From Lutraria lutraria (taxonomy: Eukaryota; Mollusca; Bivalvia; Venerida; Mactridae), in the NCBI GenBank assembly GCA_964023205.1, contig OZ026835.1, positions 2,807,053-2,871,052 of the forward strand: a DNA stretch of 64,000 nt, given 5' to 3'. The notes below the pieces were generated by a model, which saw only the letters and a list, made by a program, of their open reading frames with translations, searched no databases and had not been told where the DNA came from. A program made the position numbers and the translations under genes. Numbering within the stretch: the first letter of the stretch is position 1; each line of letters opens with the position of its first letter. Below are positions 12,516 to 24,947 of this stretch, one piece after another.

Positions 12516-13212
12516 AATTTTAGTAAGACTTGATACAATTTTCATCTCGAAAACTTAAATACAATGGACCTTACCACTGATACTGGGTAACCCACGCAAA
12601 TGTTTCAATTTTAAATCACCAATTTATAATTTTTCATACACTTGAATATTAATAATCAGGAAACTATAAAACACAAAACAGTAATTTCAGTTAGACTATT
12701 AATGTAAAACTATGGAATAAACTCCGCAGTACTGCCCCTAGTGTAACCTTAACTTTTATACATTGGACAGTTTTAGTCTGATATCTTTCACAGACGTGTC
12801 GAACATTTACTAAACATACTATTGAACAAAAAAATACAGTGATACTAGAACATTAAGGGATTTTATAAATGATAAAACAACTTATATCATCATGAACCAA
12901 TACATGTACATATTTTTCCAAATTACTACGTAACTTCACACTAACCAACATTGTAGAGTTATCACCGGAGGTAATGTTTACCTCTAGACAAATAACACAA
13001 AAAGAAAATCTGAAATATTTCAGCGACAAGAACATTAATTTAATGTTTATTCGCTACTTTGAAAGTAATTAACCATTCGAGCGACCAGTATAAGTAATGG
13101 TTAATGTAATATGCCATATATAACATTGTGTTTTTATATCTAGGAGAGTTACAAGATGCATTTCGTATTAAACTTACACAACAGTAACTGAATTAACAAA
13201 AACGCTGTACAT

Positions 13213-13320
13213 ATTCAGTTATAACCTCTCCAGAGTGACCCCACTCTTGAGCAACAACCACTCAACAACAGTATAATTTTGCTACTCCCAAAGGGTGTTG
13301 CTCTGTACTTATATAATTAT
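13213..13320 (-). repeat. Dispersed repeat, family B (partial)
   Basis: Inverted relative to the copies at 16572-16750 and 38455-38640. It shares AACCTCTCCAGAG, AGCAACAACC and CTCCCAAAGGGTGTTGCTCT. The family consists of an internally self-complementary CCAAAG...CTTTGG type repeat. Confidence 0.65.
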
Positions 13321-16300
13321 TGTTCAAATCAGTGTTTGTTTACATTTTTAGGAAACCAATCGCTTTTCAATAACAAAATGTCAAACTGAAGTTTACTGAA
13401 AACCCTCAAAATAGGACGCGTTAAGGAGAACTCGTAGAACAGCAGAAATTTAGATATTGATTTCAAAATTAGAAATGGATGAAAGAATGGATGTCTTGAT
13501 TCATGGACACAGTAACCTCAATGAGACTGCAAGTATGTTTTAACGCTTGTTGAATCTCTTCGGATTCGGATAGTATACTTACATAATAATTGCTGTTTAA
13601 TTACCAAGCAGTATTATTCACAAAGCAATGTATGGAATTAACTTTTAAAAGGACATCTTCATTTCATGCAATTTTAAATTTGTGTATGGTTTAAAACAAA
13701 ATACATTTTTTTAAAATAAGGTTAATATTCCACTTCTATATATAAATTGGCCAGTACAAAATAATTAACATTCTATGTATAATACCAATTACAGTGGTTC
13801 GCAAAAAGAAATAACCATAGTGTAAAATGACAGTCAGTCCATCACTGTTTAGAACGCGGTGCGTGCATGATGATCACACGTCGTGAAAATCACAACGCCC
13901 TTTCATGTATATAAGTACATATGTCGTATACAGCGATGATTGTCATGGTATTTGACCAAGATCAAAATGAATAGAAACATATATTTTATGAAAGCCACAT
14001 TTATCACTAGCATAAATGGTTCATACTTAAAAGTGCATTACAAAGTACTGTATTCTCATATAATTGTATAAGGTTATAATAGCGAAAGTGATCCGAAAAC
14101 GCCGCTTCATTGTGAAACAGTCATTGGATGGTTTAAAGGATATATTTGATGGTACTCAAATCTACCAACGACCAGACTGAACACCATAAATCTAGACACG
14201 GTGTAAAGAGTTACAGGACAATTTCAAATGAACAGCAAAATATTTCATATTTGAAATCCATTATTCGGCACACATCGACAGACTACACTAGATGGAATAA
14301 TCGGAACTCCTCGGCGTTTGTTTGCGTATTTCTCAGTTACGGAAATGCCCGAGTAGTTACGATTGCAGATGGAGGTACGGAATCAGCCGAGGTGTTACGA
14401 ATGATATGATGTCGTTTTACAGGTGATCAGTTATTTTAACGGCAGCGTTAAAAGCACCAAAGACTACTTTATTGTAAGCTGTCTATAAAAAGAGTTCACA
14501 TTGTCGAAACGTGCGAAAAGACTTCGTAACTTGTTGAAATAGAAAAAGATATCTCTTTTCAAACAAAATCAAATTAAAAGAAAACGTACCAGACCTTTAG
14601 TGAATGATTTTAGCCACTTAGCGCATACACTTTAGTACATAATTATTTACCTTTTTGCTAGATTTCTTTTTAAGATTCGTTGTAATTACATTTCTTATAA
14701 TTCAACGGATTTTGACCGTACTCTCATTGGGAATAATTATAAGCCGGTGTTATGTTTATAAAATACTTAAACATTAAAATGTTTCAAGTGGTCTTCGGTT
14801 AAGGACAATATAGCCACTCAATACACAAACTTGGACATTGCGCTCACTCGCGTGTGTATTCAAGTGTTAGATGAATAAAAAAACAAAATTGTACTTCATT
14901 TAACATCGTATACTATTTCTAACACTTTAAAATCAAAGCATGGAAAGGTTAAGTAAACGAAAATGTTTTTATCTTACAAAAAAGAGAAAAAAATACCTCA
15001 TGATTTGAGGCAAAAAAGCATGAAGATTGTTATCAAACCATTTCTGATTTCTGCAGTAAAATTACAGACAATTACAAGTCTGCTTCTTTAAGTCAGCCTG
15101 AATATTGCTTGTTGTTTATTTATTGTTTATATATAATTCTGTTTACATGTCTGTACAAATATTACGTATATGTTTTTGATATATTAGGTATAAATCATAA
15201 AATTATACACTTCTGTTTTATTTGTCGTAGGAAGTTGTGCTATAATCGACACTGGGTCTAACGAGCTAATAACGAAGGTCATCCATGGAAAAGACAACAT
15301 ATATATGGCCTTTACGGATAGATAGCCTTTATTCGGAGGTCTTTTTGTTAATAAATCATCAATGTCGGTTTTTAAAAGAACGTTTTTTTTCACGGGACGG
15401 CCATTATCCTGTGGTGACCGCTTACGCCACCAAACACCAGTTTCCAGAAACCCGGATAAAGGGAAATATGGAAAATAGTGAACTCTGATATTGTGTCCTA
15501 TCAGAGTCTATTCCGTTTTAATGTAATGGACATGGTTATATTTGAATACTGTGAAGTACAGATTTGAGTCATCATGAATTCACTATGACCGTATACTTAA
15601 TGCTTAAAGATTGTAGACGGTAATCAGAGCTGCGAAACGTGGAGAAATGGTAAGCTTTGTAAGCCCGATTTCGATTGGTTACTTTGCAGATACGTCATAT
15701 TTGGTCTCCGGCTTTTTAGTTTTACCAATATATGTTAAGATGAAGTCCAGGTTAGTTCTCACTCAGGCGAGCCGGCATAACGAAACCTTGTCAGTCACTG
15801 GCTCTCTGTAGACCTTGATTTGACATGAGCAAAAATTTGGCTAGCACTTTAAATCTTCATCCACCCGAAAAAAATGAAAATAATGCACGATTCATCATAA
15901 GACACACAGTGGTACATTTTTTGTATTTACAGTAGAACACAGTTATAGTCCCGAGGGTCCGAATATCTACTTAGTTTTACCCATATGACATTATAATACT
16001 GTATCCATAACATTAAAATGAAGAAGGGTACGTTTTCGGAATGATAGATACTTCACTGTGTCCGATTCAACACTATATTCGTGTTTACCATAACCGTGTG
16101 TTACTGTATTCGTCATGCCAACACTGAATACATGCACTATAGAAACTAAAAGCGTCAACTTGATACATTGAAGGAACACGGTTAAAATGTATCCAAGTGT
16201 CGCTTTTTGTTATTTAATTTTTACATAGATGTTATAGCTTTCGTACATTATCTGCTACGGACAAGAATATAGGTCAACATGTTTTGATTTATTCAGTATT

Positions 16301-16571
16301 AACGTTGTCAGAGAAGCTAAATCTACCATCAAATAAACGATTCAATTAATCACTGCTCTATAAATCCAAAATTCATTGAAAATCACTCCGAACCGATGAA
16401 AATAAACACAACATTTATGTCATATAGGGAGCACATGATCCAATCAATGTTGATTTAGATATTGAAGACTTTGTACCCTTGTTCAGTGAACAATGATTCA
16501 TTCAGGAAGCAAGCCAATCCTATGTTACCACGATGATAGATACACAAGTATGTAATAAACAAGTTACATGT
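13321..16571. other. Intergenic; two exon-like scraps only
   Basis: No gene can be assembled. A 19-codon ATG frame at 13475 (MDERMDVLIHGHSNLNETA) runs up to a GTATGT donor-like site. At 15230 a good acceptor (TTTTATTTGTCGTAG) precedes an open stretch reading SCAIIDTGSNELIT. Neither has partners that I can identify. The rest is AT-rich. Confidence 0.4.
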
Positions 16572-16750
16572 ACAGCGCAACCTCTTCAGAGGAACACCCT
16601 TTCGGAGAAGCAAAATTATGTTGTTGTTAAGAGGTTGTCGCTCTTAGATAGGTTAAATTAATAGTTTAAGTGCTGTGGAAAAAATCATACTGTTGTTGAA
16701 GGGAGGTTGTAGCTAAAGAGAGGGCCGTTCTGGAGAGGTTGTACTGTATA
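16572..16750 (+). repeat. Dispersed repeat, family B
   Basis: It shares AACCTCT(T/C)C, GGAGAAGCAAAATT(A/G)TGTTGTT, AGAGGTTGT and CTGTTGTTGAAGGGAGGTTG in the same order with 38455-38640. GGAGAGGTTGTACTGTA at its end mirrors TACAGCGCAACCTCTTC at its start, so the ends are inverted repeats. Confidence 0.75.
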
Positions 16751-16827
16751 TCAAACATTGTAACTTTCCACCATACCAAGTTTTTACAATGACCCTGTAT
16801 GTAATACATGTAGTTGCATCAAAATGA

Positions 16828-17738
16828 AGTTCTTACAATATCGACAGGTCATTAAAATGGCGTTCTATAATACCGACAGGTCATTAAAATGGCGCTCTAA
16901 CAATATCGACAGGTCATTAAAATGGCGTTCTAACAATATCGACAGGTCATTAAAATGGCGTTCTAACAATATCGACAGGTCATTAAAATAAAGTTCTAAC
17001 AATATCGACAGGTCATTAAAATGGCGCTCTACCAATATCGACAGGTCATTAAAATGGCGTTCTAACAATATCGACAGGTCATTAAAATAAAGTTCTAACA
17101 ATATCGACAGGTCATTAAAATGGCGTTCTAACAATATCGACAGGTCATTAAAATGGCGTTCTAACAATATCGACAGGTCATTAAAATGGCGTTCTAACAA
17201 TATCGACAGGTCATTAAAATGGCGTTCTATAATACCGACAGGTCATTAAAATGGCGCTCTAACAATATCGACAGGTCATTAAAATGGCGTTCTAACAATA
17301 TCGACAGGTCATTAAAATGGCGTTCTAACAATATCGACAGGTCATTAAAATAAAGTTCTAACAATATCGACAGGTCATTAAAATGGCGCTCTACCAATAT
17401 CGACAGGTCATTAAAATGGCGTTCTAACAATATCGACAGGTCATTAAAATGGCGTTCTAACAATATCGACAGGTCAATTAAAATGGCGCTCTACCAATAT
17501 CGACAGGTCATTAAAATGGCGTTCTATAATACCGACAGGTCATTAAAATGGCGCTCTAACAATATCGACAGGTCATTAAAATGGCGTTCTAACAATATCG
17601 ACAGGTCATTAAAATAAAGTTCTAACAATATCGACAGGTCATTAAAATAAAGATCTAACAATATTAACTGGTCAGTAAATTTAGTTCTTACAATATTAAC
17701 AGGTCAGTAAATTTAGTTCTTACAATATTAACAGGTCT
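16828..17738. repeat. 33-bp minisatellite, about 27 copies
   Basis: The unit is TTCTAACAATATCGACAGG followed by TCATTAAAATGGCG. Variant units (AATAAAG, GCGCTCTACC, GCGTTCTATAATACCG) recur in the same order at 16859, 17221 and 17519, so blocks of units were duplicated together. Because 33 is a multiple of three and the unit has no stop on the minus strand, an 11-residue LERHFNDLSIL repeat is open there. A 34-bp unit at about 17470 breaks it. The final units decay (GGTCAGTAAATTTAGTTC) before 17738. Confidence 0.95.
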
Positions 17739-19282
17739 GTGATTACACAGATTACACAGACCTGTAGTAAAGTGTTCTATATAATGTTTACCCAACTATT
17801 GCCCAGAAAGGTCGTACAGTATATGTTAATCAACTGCAGTGGTAAAGTTGTACTTGACCTCAGAGTCAATTACTCCACTAATGCCAGGGATAAAACTGTC
17901 CGAAAGTTTGACTCAACAGGACTTTATATAGACAACTTTGTGTGTAAATGTGCGATGTTAGCTAGGTAACGTCTGAATCAAAAACAATGTATTAATAAAC
18001 GAGGGACACTTTATGTTCTGATAACTGGTGAACGCAGTATAAATATTTTTAAAATACACTTACCCGGTGAAAATGACCATTCCAATCTGTACAATACTAT
18101 ACAGGATAGACGTCATGTCAAGGGAAGTCATCGTCATCTGTTGGTCGTCTGCGAGTCGAGCTGACCATCCAGCAACAGTTACGGTAAAATACGACATAGC
18201 ATCCTTTCTATATACACAATATATCTATGTAGAAGACAGAACACTTTTAAAAGTAGCATCATGACCTTTATGTTCATGTATATCCCTAGCTCTTCTTTTG
18301 GCATATTTACTCATTACGCCAAGATTATAACCCATACACAAATCCACACCTTATATAATACATGTATAACGTGACACGGTGATTTACACTCATGCTTTGC
18401 ACGGGGAAACGGAAATAATCAAAACTTCCCTTACATGTATATTCGATTTAAATTTGCAAGCTAATGAGGGATTAGTCTCATTTCGATATATAGATGTAAC
18501 AGGCAAACCCGGTAACCGTTATAGATCAGATAGAGAAAACATAATTACGATTGCCTGAATAGCGGTTCTCCTGAATAGTTAGTAAATTGGTTCGAACCTA
18601 GTTAATGTCATTTTATAACTATATTTTGTATGTTTATTTTTCTTTTGATTATTTCAAATCCTTTTATCATTTTGTGTTGTTTATCATGTTTTTCATTATT
18701 TTTATTATAATATCGTTTCAAAACAATTCAAACATGTAAATTCAACACGCATAATCGCATTCACTCGCCGTGTCTTTCTCCTCGTCGCTAGAAGTGATTA
18801 ATAACAGTAAACAGTCTATCTCCTTCTCTACTGCATACTGCATGTATATTTTATAGTACACATTATTGTGTACATGTATATGAAACAAGATATTAATTTT
18901 GATTTTCACAAATTGAAGGGTAAATCTTGAAAGTCGGAAAGAAATTGCAATTTCGAATACTATATAATGTACATGTATATGCTAATAAATAAAGGATTTT
19001 GGTAGTTTTGAACTCATGGCCGCTACGAATAAAAAATCATAGCCTTTACCTCTCAGAAATGGTGCATTACAATAGTGTTCTGTTTATGTATTACAATATA
19101 AAGTCATTTCAACCGGTAAATAACCTGATCTACCTCGGAAAAATGTAAATTTTTACAACGGTTCTCATTTAACTTTAAATCGACTGTACGAACATGTATA
19201 CACAAATGACTAATATAGATGTATATAGGCTTATAATGCTGCTTTTTAAACATCCGTGGCAAACAAGTCGTCAATCATTAAA
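17739..19282. other. Intergenic, no gene recognised
   Basis: Short frames only; none with recognisable motifs. Confidence 0.45.
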
Positions 19283-19620
19283 TAGGTGTGACCGGTGTCC
19301 TAGTGATAACGTGCTGGACTACTGAACGAAAGGTTGTGGGTTCGACACCGTCTTCAAAATTTCGCAGGGAACCATTTTCCAGCGTCCCCATCCCAACTAC
19401 CGAGCCAGGCACCGTCTCTAGAATCACAGAGAAAATGACAAGGTGTGTATTGGTGCTTTACAACGAGCACGATATAAAGAATCAGGAAAAACTATATACA
19501 TATGTAGTCGAAAAAAGAATAAAGATATAAATTCTCGGTTCTCCTGTATCTCATCTCAGGCAGCTCTGAAATGGCCATACTGACTGTCGAATTGGCCACT
19601 AAACAAAATATAAACGTTAT
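19283..19620 (+). mobile_element. tRNA-derived SINE, family A, fullest copy
   Basis: The head has an A-box-like GTGTCCTAGTGATAACG, then GTGCTGGACTACTGAACG, then a B box GTGGGTTCGACACC. The tail contains CTCTGAAATGGCCATACTGA and CTGTCGAATTGGCC. Head and tail match the minus-strand copy at 2230-2500. The 80-codon frame at 19288-19530 lies in the SINE and is not a gene. Confidence 0.65.
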
Positions 19621-19784
19621 GAACACTTTGAACAGCCCATCTTATTTATTCATAGGTAGTATACTTTGGTTTTCAAGACCATGGAAAGGGCAAATTGACA
19701 CAATATTACTACTCAATGCCAGCTAATGGTGTAGCTAGCGTTACACACTTACACATGCGCATAATATCAATTCGATCTGTTGTT

Positions 19785-20012
19785 TTTTGACCCATTCGAC
19801 AGCTATGGCAAAATGTTCACTTTACCCGTTTTTCCTTGTTCTTATTTATCCTTCCACCAGGAGCTAACTTCTCCACATTTGGAGGTAACCCGTCACTTTG
19901 GTTAAATTAATATAGAACAGTACTAGTATGACTTGCTGAAACCGGGATTCGAACCCGGAATACCGCGTTACAAGTCCAGTACTCTAACCACAGGACCATG
20001 GCACAGTCCTTC
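19785..20012 (-). mobile_element. tRNA-derived SINE, related subfamily
   Basis: On the minus strand the head (about 20012-19936) is strongly tRNA-like: TGGTCCTGTGGTTAGAG (A box), ACTTGTAAC (anticodon-loop-like, TGT) and a perfect T arm CCGGGTTCGAATCCCGG. The would-be acceptor strands do not pair, so it is not a functional tRNA. The tail at 19785-19815 (TTGACCCATTCGACAGCTAT in plus sense) matches the tail of family A. Confidence 0.6.
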
Positions 20013-20439
20013 CTTACGAGGTTAAGTTTGTTTTTAACCCAATGTTCAAGCAAACTTAGCGAATGTTTAATTCTTGTTTTGTTCCGTATAAATCATGTCT
20101 AACTTCGTGTTATTGCCATTCGTTGGATGATCAGAGAATTCAATAAATTTAGAGACTGTTTACCCAGAGTTCTTTTTGTAATTGTTCTGGTTTAAGGTCG
20201 TATTACAGTATTACAACAAGAATGTGTGAAGTTTGGTTTTGAAGAATATTTATTTGGACAGAAATTTGGCGAGTTAGCTTTCTTATCAGAATGCAAACAA
20301 ACATGGATGTAGGAAAAAGAAAGCAAGATTTTGTACAATATTAGAGGCAATGCACTTTTAGTTTGTCCTCAAAATCAGAGTAAAACACGATACAGTGAAC
20401 GCTGGTACTGTGAACTCGTTTATTGTTGGTTATTTGAGT

Positions 20440-20625
20440 CAAACCTGTGTTAGTGACCACCTCGAAATAGTGACCAATCTGGGAATAAAGGCCATCCTTT
20501 CAAACACCAGTATTGATAATTTAGACTCGGAACAAAATGACCTCCAAATTGAGGCCAACTGTCTATAAAGGTCACATTATGTCTTTCCAAAGGTCAAAAG
20601 ATGGTCTTTGTTTACAGGTTTGATT
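20440..20625 (+). repeat. Dispersed repeat, family C
   Basis: It shares AATAAAGGCCATCCTTTC, TGACCTCCAAATTGAGGCC and CACATTATGTCTTTCC with 57530-57690, and in part with 49645-49800. A widespread invertebrate interspersed repeat by appearance. Confidence 0.65.
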
Positions 20626-20829
20626 ATATATATTTTACCGAAGTAAGTACAGACCGAAATTTTCGTTTTATCTAAGGGAGATCAATCTGATTAGTTCTGA
20701 TAGGTGTGATGAAGCAGTTACCTCCCCTAACATAAAAGTGAGGTTGTGTATGAAAATACGCAAGAGGTCATGAAAAAGTTTTGTATATCCTTCCAACGGT
20801 ACTTTTTGGCGTCTTTTCTTGTGACAAAA

Positions 20830-21170
20830 ACCATAGGCACTCGATTCCGTGATTTTTATACGTTTATGGAAGTTATTTTTCAAGTTAACTTTCCTTCTAA
20901 AAGCTGTCAAAACGTTTAAATTTGGGGCACACTACAACGAAAGCAAGGTTCGTCAGATTAGAAGGAAAGCCGGGACCCACGCTTATTTTGTCACTTCCGT
21001 CAATCAAAAAAATGGCGAGTGCACTACCTTGGTGTTTTTTATACACTCAATAAGGGGGGAAATGAAGATTTTCTTTCGACAGATTTGCATTGTTTGATGA
21101 GTCAAATTGAAAAATAACGTCTATTAACGTATAAAAATCACGGAATATGACAAAACTAAAAGGCGAACAT
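20830..21170. repeat. Inverted-repeat (hairpin) element
   Basis: ATTCCGTGATTTTTATACGT at about 20845 is mirrored by ACGTATAAAAATCACGGAAT at about 21129. The arms continue inward over GTTATTTTTCAA and outward with weaker similarity. The small frames on both strands here are by-products. Probably a MITE; the exact ends are unclear. Confidence 0.6.
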
Positions 21171-21399
21171 AATTCGAGAAGAATCGTATTCCGTATTCTC
21201 ATAAAAGGTTGGAAGAACAAGATACCTTTTCGACCCATATCTATTCTATTCTATAATAACAATTCAATAATTTCAACCTAATGCATACATTCATACTTTT
21301 GTAAAATAAGACATACTATTTTTGCATATGTTTGTAACTACAATGTAGATACATGTTTGTATATTTTACTTGATAAAAATATATTCTGTTCTATTCGGC

Positions 21400-21450
21400 T
21401 TATGCCAGTATTTCAGTCATATATACCAGCCGTCCAATTAATCTAGACAG
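21400..21450 (+). repeat. Fragment of dispersed repeat family D
   Basis: TTATGCCAGTATTTCAGTCA followed by TATATACCAGCCG matches the start of the longer copies at 36150-36440 and 43175-43400. Confidence 0.45.
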
Positions 21451-22047
21451 TTTAGCTGGACAATATACTAACATTACAAACCATATTATCTGCAAGTATC
21501 TGCCAACTTTTCTATATTAAATGAACGTTTATTCAGTTTTATTATGTAATCAATTACATAGGTATTCGCCTGTGCTCTGCCTCCGCCGGTAAACTTTGAA
21601 AAAAGTCAAATGAGTGGCTTCTAATCCCAGAGAGAAAAAACAACAACATCAAAACGTGTACAGCAAATGGACTACATGTAGCTTACTCCATTATTACATT
21701 CTTCTGTCAGAGAGCGTATCAAACTACAAGTACATTCAAATATACCTTTCCATAGATGTATGTATAATATTGTATCTTAATTTGGTGCTATATACTTATC
21801 GAGATACAGTGTATATTGATGGATATAGAAAAATCCGATTAGAGAAACACTATCTAGGAATGCGTGTAAGTCCTTTTTAGCCCCCGGCAATAACCGAGCT
21901 TTATAGAAAGAAACATATTCTTAAGGGAAATTATATAGCAGGATGATCGCGTTTTTCATGTTTATAGTGTAGTCTCCCTTGGTTGAAAAATTGGTGTACG
22001 CACCGTAACATTATTGCGGGATTGTACTTTCGTTTTCAAGTGTTAAA
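21451..22047. other. Upstream region of the B-box gene
   Basis: No gene recognised. An 88-codon frame at 21614-21880 has no ATG start or known motif. The stretch just before 22048 would be the 5' UTR or promoter of the B-box gene, but I see no clear TATA box. Confidence 0.4.
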
Positions 22048-23108
22048 ATGGCTGAAGGCGCGAATAAGTTTTGTGATTTATGTTTGAAGATTAACAAGCC
22101 GGTTTTGGCGTTTATGTTTTGTTATGACTGTTCGGAAAACCTTTGTTCTGATTGCGTTGCACAACATGGAAAGTTTAAGTCAATGAGTGACCACGATCTT
22201 CACGAAATGGATAAAATTAATATGAATCTTGAAGTGGTCGCCTTGGAGCGTGATCTCCGGGAATGCCATAATCATAAATCGAAAGATATCGAGTATGTTT
22301 GTAAAGATCATAATCAGCTATGTTGTTCTGAATGTGTTATTGAGAATCACCGTAAGTGTGTGCATCTTGTAACATTGACAAATGAATGTGTAGACATAAA
22401 TAGACCTGCTGAATGCAACACATTGAAAACGCTACAAGACCTTGAAGAACGGGCCCACGGTGTCATTAAAGTTGAAACGAAGAGCCAAGAAAACGTTCAG
22501 AAATCGAAGAAATTGATCATTGCTCAACTTGAAATGCTAAAACGTCACTTTGACTTAGCACACGCTGCAATGAGACACAACGTATTAACAGATCTAGACA
22601 AAACAAGTACTAGAGTCATGGTTGAGAGTGAAACCAACATTAAAGATCTGCTAAAGGTAGTTGACGAACTAACAACAGTGAAGGTAAAGCAAAATTGATT
22701 TCTGAGCAGAGCAACCCAGTTGTTAGTTATTTGTTTGATTACAAGCACTGTAATGACGTCAGAGCATTACATTCGGTAGTATTCGAGCGTGTTGGTACTA
22801 CGCGTAATAAAGATGTCCAACTTATACAGTCTAAACCTGTGAAAGCAATATGCGATTCAATGAGCAGTTGTTTAAATGTTAGAATTGTTTCGTCGAAGTC
22901 AAAGTTACAATTTGACCCTTCAGTGGCTTCCGATTCAGATGATTCAGCCAAACCTTGTGGCTATCTGAAAAGCTTGATGAAAAACTTAAAATCGGATAGA
23001 AACATTTACTTCCATGCAGTGTTCTTCTGTTGTATTCATGTTGTCAGCAATATCGACGTGTTAACTGTAGACAGTGAGTTATCTTATTGTGCGACTACTC
23101 CAGACTGA
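22048..23108 (+). pseudogene. B-box (TRIM-like) protein gene, intronless, frameshifted
   Basis: The first frame (22048-22698, 216 codons) starts with ATG in a good context (AAAATGG). It encodes two B-box zinc fingers: B-box 1 with C9, C12, C25, C28, C33, C36 and H49/H52, and B-box 2 with C73, H76, C85, H88, C93, C96, H101 and H106. A predicted coiled coil follows at about residues 120-210. No RING precedes them. The frame stops at 22698, but the +3 frame continues the same protein (AKLISEQSNPVVSYLFDY...) from about 22680 to the stop at 23108, so one base was gained or lost near 22680. Joined length would be about 350 residues, ending without an NHL or B30.2 domain. Such B-box-only TRIM relatives are greatly expanded in bivalves and are often linked to innate immunity or ubiquitin signalling; the role here is unknown. 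The absence of introns suggests a retrocopy or a naturally single-exon family. A sequencing error could equally explain the shift. Confidence 0.75.
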
Positions 23109-23754
23109 GATTAGACTAGAGCTATCATAAAATCCAAGCCGAGCTTCTGTGTATAGCTATATAAAAATACATTGCTGCTGCGTGATAAGAAGGATAACCA
23201 CGCTGGTAATATTGAACGTCGAACAATGTGGGTTGTAACTTGATAAAATACACTGTGCTCATAAATGTATTAAAGGCAAATAATCTGAACATAGTAGTAA
23301 ACAAAAGATAATTTAGTTAGATTAGAAATCAAATGTGCAGTGTAGTTTGTACTAACATTTCTATATGTATTGTTTGTTTATTGAATGTATTTTGTGAGTG
23401 ATACTGACCCAGGGAATCTCTTGTTTAAAGATTATCTTTAGCTATGACATGTCATGATGTTTTTTTAAAGATTCTCTGTAATAAGATATTCAATACATTT
23501 AATCAACTTGAAGTATTTTGTTTGTCTGTTTTTACTTTACCCCTTCATTATTCAACTTATGTTACTTCAGTAACTTGGATTATCAACATACAATTTTGTC
23601 GGTAAGCAAACCATACTTTCTTTGAACTTGTGGTCTTTCGTATCTATAGATGCTAGGAGGCACTGTAAACAATCTAGGTGTTATGCCGCACATACTTAAG
23701 ATCTATTTGCTTTTTTGTTCGAATCGATTTTCGGTTGCTTTGATTATCTGCTGT
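23109..23754. other. 3' flank of the B-box gene
   Basis: AT-rich, no gene recognised. No clear AATAAA signal is seen close to the 23108 stop. Confidence 0.4.
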
Positions 23755-23835
23755 TTTTAACGACCCATTTGACAACTCTGGTGATTTAAGGGCCGTCCCA
23801 CAGAGGGCAGAGGAGACCCAATATAACCGAGCATT
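23755..23835 (-). mobile_element. SINE family A, tail fragment
   Basis: CGACCCATTTGACAACTCTG and GTGATTTAAGGGCC match the tail of the copies at 2230-2500 and 19283-19620. Confidence 0.5.
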
Positions 23836-24048
23836 TTTGTTGTTCGGTACGAACACAAGATTTAGACCATTTTACAACACTGATTTCGAATAAAAAGTTG
23901 CTAACATAAACCATTTCCCAGAATTTAATGACCCCAATTTAACAAATGACAGAATTATACCTGGTTTAAATCAGTTCAAATTACATTTTATTATTAAATT
24001 ATAACCCTGTGTGTTATGTAACCGAACAAACGACTGTATTTAAAGTAA

Positions 24049-24947
24049 AACAGGGCACGAAAAATCCACTCGTCCGCTCGTATTGACGAGTGAATTCATG
24101 GTCCGGACGAGTAGAAAATCGGCTACGGTCGTCCGACCGGGACGAGTTGCTTTTGCGTTATAAAACCAATACAAAAAATGAATTAAAAATAATCTCTTGC
24201 AGCGGAATAACAATACGAAATGTCTGTTCATAATTTCTTGTTTGACAGATGGAAAAAATAGCCTTGACACCGGTTTGGAGTAAATGCCGATCGCCCGGTT
24301 CTCTCCGTGAGCGGCGAACGACTACTATCAAATGGACAATACTTAATTAATTTTACTCTTCATACTTATAGCGTACATTTTACTAAAAATAGATCTGAAA
24401 TGGACCTAGTTATCATTTGAGAAATGAATGGAGGTACTTAATATTTATACTCGGATTAGCCGTGTCGTGATACCTGTAAAACGGCCCGGTCTGGCATTTA
24501 TCCAGACTGTTCTCAAGATGTTTATCATTTTCGGTTTGTTGTCGTCCGTTTCAATTACATATTCAGTTACTTAGCTGTCTTGAACTCCATTCTCACCTGA
24601 TACAATTATTGTGACAGCTTACAAGCTTTAAGTATGCATTACTAAGACACTGTTACTGTCAATAATAAAGTTGTTCATTGACAACCTTGAAGAGTTTTAA
24701 AATGGTGTAATGTCATGAAGGCATCCAATGCTTCAGAAATGAACATTAGGTTGTATATTTGGCTGTTTAAATTATCAAAAAGGCTCAGTAAGTGTTTGTA
24801 TAACTACTATATACATTTACTGTTTCTACTGTGCTTTTTCTAGCAAGTAATGGTAGGACGAGTGACATCAAGGGCAGGACGAGTGGATTTTATATGTCAC
24901 TCGTCCTACAGGACGAGTGCCCCAAAAAATATTTTTCATGCCCTGTT
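24049..24947. mobile_element. Non-autonomous DNA element with terminal inverted repeats
   Basis: Left end AACAGGGCACGAAAAAT; right end reads the same in reverse complement with one change (AACAGGGCATGAAAAAT). Both subterminal regions carry repeated GGACGAGT/ACTCGTCC motifs. Length 899 bp. The 76-codon minus-strand frame inside shows no transposase motif. Target duplication not resolved; family unknown. Confidence 0.65.

Noticed and set aside
13475..13535. First exon MDERMDVLIHGHSNLNETA with a GTATGT donor
   Set aside because: No continuation exon or promoter could be identified.
16865..17463. Minus-strand frames of 111 and 78 codons made of LERHFNDLSIL repeats
   Set aside because: They exist only because the 33-bp unit lacks a stop in that frame. 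There is no surrounding coding sequence, and a 34-bp unit breaks the frame.
19936..20012. Functional tRNA gene (TGT anticodon) on the minus strand
   Set aside because: The T arm is perfect but the acceptor strands do not pair. It is the head of a SINE.
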